Positions 61,421 through 64,000 of a stretch of DNA of 64,000 bases are shown piece by piece. The notes beneath the pieces were generated by a model. That model was not told the origin of the DNA and did not search any database. It worked only from the letters and a program-made list of their open reading frames with translations. The translations under genes were made by a program, and so were the position numbers. The stretch comes from Nostoc sp. UHCC 0702. Its GTDB lineage: Bacteria > Cyanobacteriota > Cyanobacteriia > Cyanobacteriales > Nostocaceae. Each line of letters opens with the position of its first letter. Within the stretch, counting starts at the first letter, position 1. The stretch is taken from NCBI GenBank assembly GCA_017164015.1, contig CP071065.1, positions 4,193,918 through 4,257,917 of the forward strand. Direction: 5' to 3'.

Positions 61421-62161
61421 ATGATTTGTCACAAACATAACAAACTAATGTACGACAAATATGGTGAGCGATATCATTTGAAAAGAAACAATGAAGAAGA
61501 TAATCTTTGGAATGAATACCTAGATATTCCATCAATGACTAAGTTGATTGAGAAGAATGTTAATCAACGCAATGTGTTAGACCTGGGCTGTGGCTCTGGA
61601 AAATTTGCTGCGAAAGTAAAATCGTGGGGAGGAAACGTTATTGGTCTAGATCAGTCAAGCACAATGATTGAGATAGCTCGAAAAGAACATCCCGAAATAG
61701 ACTTTTATGTTGGTATTGCCGAAGAACTGCCATTCGGTGATAAAAGTTTTGAGCTAATTTATAGCTGTTTAATGGTTCACTACGTTAAAGAGCTAAGTCC
61801 GTTATTTGCTGAAGTTGCAAGGGTAATCCGAAGCTTTGGTAAATTCATCTTTTCGTTTCATCATCCGTTTGATGAAGTGACTAATAAATTTTGGAATGGT
61901 AGTACTTATGACGTAACGATGCGCCCATATTTTCATAATGACGAATATCGATGGAATATGTTTGATGACATGGAATTAGTAAGTTACCATCACACTTTTG
62001 AGACAATATTCACTTCTTTAAATGAAAATGGCTTCGTAGTGGAACGTCTAATTGAACCAACCCCAAATCATTCAACAAGGGATAAACATCCAATATTTTA
62101 TGAAAGAACTTCCAATTATCCATCGTTCTGCGCCATAAGTGCAATCTATCTACCTAACTAG
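61421..62161 (+). CDS. Class I SAM-dependent methyltransferase
   Basis: A 246-residue protein. Motif I is VLDLGCGSGKFAAKV, followed by an acidic residue after strand 2 (VIGLDQSS) and a motif IV area FELIYSCLMVHYV. The core (about 45-150) is the Methyltransf_11 fold. The C-terminal lid has WNGSTYDVTMRPYFHND and ends FCAISAIYLPN. The Met ten codons in (MYDKYGERY) is an alternative start. No neighbours indicate the substrate. Confidence 0.88.
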   Translation: MICHKHNKLMYDKYGERYHLKRNNEEDNLWNEYLDIPSMTKLIEKNVNQRNVLDLGCGSGKFAAKVKSWGGNVIGLDQSSTMIEIARKEHPEIDFYVGIAEELPFGDKSFELIYSCLMVHYVKELSPLFAEVARVIRSFGKFIFSFHHPFDEVTNKFWNGSTYDVTMRPYFHNDEYRWNMFDDMELVSYHHTFETIFTSLNENGFVVERLIEPTPNHSTRDKHPIFYERTSNYPSFCAISAIYLPN

Positions 62162-62970
62162 GGGTAAAAAAATCAGCTTGGTGTCGTCGAGAAAGTTCAT
62201 AGCCACAACACTATCCCAGTAGCTAGGGGTAGTGTTAGGGTTGGTGTCATCAAGTGCCAACTTACGGTATAAAGTCCCCGGATGATACCCTACTATAGCA
62301 ATCCTATTTTAGATCCGAACAGGGTTCATACTGATGCAGTTTAGGATTCCTATATAGGACTCATATTTGATTTCTGAAAAACCAAATTGGCAGAAGCTTG
62401 CCATATAAAAGTTTGTTTTTCAGTATACTTAGCAAGATTTAAGTACGATTCCTATATTAGGTTAGCTGACACGAATGTAGCCATTATCAAATCGCTGAAA
62501 ATATCTTGTTCAAACAAGAGTAACAATTTTTCCAATAGCGATAAATGTGCCATACAATTTTACCAAATTGGCACGATGACCCCAAGAATTGGTTCCGAAA
62601 AGAGGAATCAAGAATTATATTAATCCACTGACTCTGAAGAATTCAATTTTAGAAATATGTACAAAATCAGTAACCTTTTGTAAATCCTTAAAACCTTCAT
62701 AATTCTTTACTCCAGAGTTAACGTTACGGTATACACATAAGTCTTGAAATTCTTGCCTAGCCTGAGTAGGGTGCGTTAGGACGTTCCGTCTATAACACAC
62801 CGAAAATCTAGGATGGTGCGCGATTCCTACGGCATAACACACCCTACTGTGACAGAACAAAAGTTCGTTGCTTTTGATCAAGAGTAATTGAGATGCGATC
62901 GCTCTGGCTACCGAGGGCAGCTTTTCCAACTCTTTATAAAAAGTTGGATATTTTATTTTTTGGAAATCCC
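62162..62970. repeat. Intergenic region with decayed repeats
   Basis: No gene. TATAGGACTCATATTTGATTT near 62355 is the repeat end also seen near 42957. At 62720-62860 ACGGTATACACATAAGTC is followed by GTAGGGTGCGTTA and TAACACACCCTAC segments, the left half of an element like the MITE at 797-973 without its right end. A weak copy of the GGATATTTTATTTTTTGGA repeat is at 62946-62971. Confidence 0.5.
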
Positions 62971-63444
62971 TCAGCGTAGTCTAGTTTTTCTATGTTGCTC
63001 GACTCCTCGAAAAATTAGCACGAAGCCGAACCAACCGAGAATAATACTCAAGATTGCCGTAACGAAGTTTAGCTCAATAGATATCCCGAATACAATCGGT
63101 GGCTTCAAATTGGTGAGGTTGGGATCATTCAGAAAACCGTAAGATGTACCTGGCAAAGTACCTGCAAGGACTAGACCTACCCAGAAAGTAGTTGAGAGAA
63201 AGGTAGCGATCGCTGCACTGATGCGATCCATAACTGGACGGGTTATGAGTACAGCAAGAGAACTCACCCCAAGACTGATTGCTGCGAAGAAGGACATTGC
63301 ACAGTGTAATTTCGCATGTGGTAACCAAAGCGGATTTGCCATGTGTGCCTTTGCGAGTAGAAAACCATCTATACCAATTGGCACAATGATGGTAAGAATA
63401 GCCGTGACAATAATCAATTTACGTCCCAGTAAGATTCTGTTCAT
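62971..63444 (-). CDS. Four-helix membrane protein of unknown function
   Basis: A 157-residue protein with four hydrophobic helices (about 10-30, 48-68, 78-98 and 122-145) and a short basic C-terminus. MANPLWLPHAKLHCAMSFF has a conserved-looking HAKLH between helices 1 and 2, reminiscent of DUF6640-like proteins. It starts at ATG 63444. The region downstream on the minus strand is spacer. No function can be given. Confidence 0.65.
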   Translation of the reverse strand: MNRILLGRKLIIVTAILTIIVPIGIDGFLLAKAHMANPLWLPHAKLHCAMSFFAAISLGVSSLAVLITRPVMDRISAAIATFLSTTFWVGLVLAGTLPGTSYGFLNDPNLTNLKPPIVFGISIELNFVTAILSIILGWFGFVLIFRGVEQHRKTRLR

Positions 63445-63880
63445 ACATTTGTTTGAAGCTGTGGTATTGACTGTAAACTCAATTCGCTTGAATGAAATAC
63501 TCAGTACAGTGAAATAATTAAATCGTTCATAGTTGCAATGCCTTTAGTGTAGCGAACTGCATTAGGGGCAATGGAGACTAGGAAGATTGGGATGGCGCAG
63601 CACCTAACTAAATATTAAAAGAATTTCTTCCCAGCAACCAGTCCCCGGAGCGCCCATACAGTCGGCAGTGTGCGTAGTTCACATCTATATTCTTAAATTT
63701 ATCCTTAATTTATCGATCTTGTATACCCCAAAATGGAAAAAAAGTAAATAATTATTTATGTAAGCACAAAACACTGATTAGCAAATATCTATTTGTGGCT
63801 TTATTGCTGCTTATATCGACGATATTATTCAACACACAAAGAAACTTTCTAATCAATAACTCCTAAATAAGGACAATACA
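63445..63880. other. Divergent intergenic region
   Basis: About 435 AT-rich bases between the divergent four-helix protein and the CDGSH gene. It should carry both promoters; none is clear enough to name. A ribosome site AAGGAC lies 9 bases before 63881. Confidence 0.4.
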
Positions 63881-64000
63881 ATGAGCGAAACAGAATTGGT
63901 CAATCAACAACCAAAACAACCTGTGATCATTGACAAGAAACCAATAGTAATGGAACTGGAAACTGGCACATATTTATGGTGTAGCTGCGGTTATTCCAGC
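63881..64000 (+). CDS. CDGSH-type iron-sulfur protein, N-terminal part (runs out of the window)
   Basis: ATG 63881 with AAGGAC 9 bases upstream. The visible 40 residues include PIVMELETGTYLWCSCGYSS, the first half of a CDGSH (mitoNEET-like) site, where CxC is followed by a third Cys and a His further on. The remaining ligands would lie beyond the right edge. These small proteins bind a [2Fe-2S] cluster; the cellular role in cyanobacteria is open. Confidence 0.8.
   Translation, partial: MSETELVNQQPKQPVIIDKKPIVMELETGTYLWCSCGYSS

Noticed and set aside
1..64000. tRNA, rRNA, tmRNA and CRISPR arrays
   Set aside because: I looked for T-loop (GGTTCRA) with acceptor pairing, rRNA conserved blocks and direct-repeat/spacer arrays and saw none that held up; a covariance-model scan would be decisive.

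Overview
The window reads as chromosomal DNA of a filamentous, probably heterocyst-forming cyanobacterium (Nostoc/Anabaena-like). The reasons are the frequent GCGATCGC (HIP1) octamers, long heptamer tandem repeats (GGGGACT, GGGAATT, GGGAGTA), many short palindromic elements that sit between and inside genes, and typical cyanobacterial families (DUF4079, SLH-OprB porin, DUF1400 hydrolase, Tal-Pgi fusion, ScyD/E-like protein). All functions are assigned by reading translated sequence and motifs; no database search was run.

Layout. 0-6.3 kb: the 3' end of a HlyD-type secretion adaptor converges on a large RTX protein with beta/gamma-crystallin and C-type lectin domains. 7.3-12.6 kb: a histidine kinase/response regulator operon, a DUF4079 membrane protein, a small exported protein and an EamA transporter. 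12.7-20.6 kb: a decayed accessory island of plasmid-type gene remnants, a truncated PpiC isomerase joined to an RHS remnant, and an IS200/IS605 element (tnpA plus tnpB) inserted in a plasmid-type gene. 21-23 kb: an orphan OmpR-type regulator with a lone TnpB directly upstream. 23.6-28.8 kb: a ClC-CBS-Usp chloride transporter, a PPK2 kinase, a membrane protein and an exported PrxQ. 28.9-32.6 kb: a sulfate uptake operon (sbpA-cysT-cysW plus a NIL-domain protein, no cysA here). 33.6-37.7 kb: a TSUP exporter, MntH and a DUF1400 hydrolase.

37.9-49.4 kb is the most unusual part. Two cupins, two EthD-type proteins (one a 920-residue EthD-VOC-SRPBCC-NTF2 fusion), an alpha/beta hydrolase of epoxide-hydrolase type, an SDR, a stand-alone NTF2-like protein related to the tail of the fusion, a broken ScyD/E-like propeller gene and an F420-type reductase lie together. 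No synthase or regulator is present. This looks like a small-molecule tailoring or detoxification locus that I cannot match to a known pathway.

49.6-60.6 kb is a sugar-catabolism cluster on the minus strand (class I aldolase, HAD phosphatase, zwf, short-form gnd, tal-pgi) with an OprB porin. Together these would run a cyclic oxidative pentose phosphate pathway. 60.7-64 kb holds an oxidoreductase tail, an ISAs1-type transposase remnant, a methyltransferase, a four-helix membrane protein and the start of a CDGSH iron-sulfur protein.

Mobile DNA shapes the window. At least six MITE-like elements with inverted ends are visible. Three of them are flanked by 10-bp direct repeats, one of these inside a gene whose reading frame is restored when the element is removed. 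Palindromic repeats are also translated as in-frame insertions in tnpB, sbpA and the HAD phosphatase.
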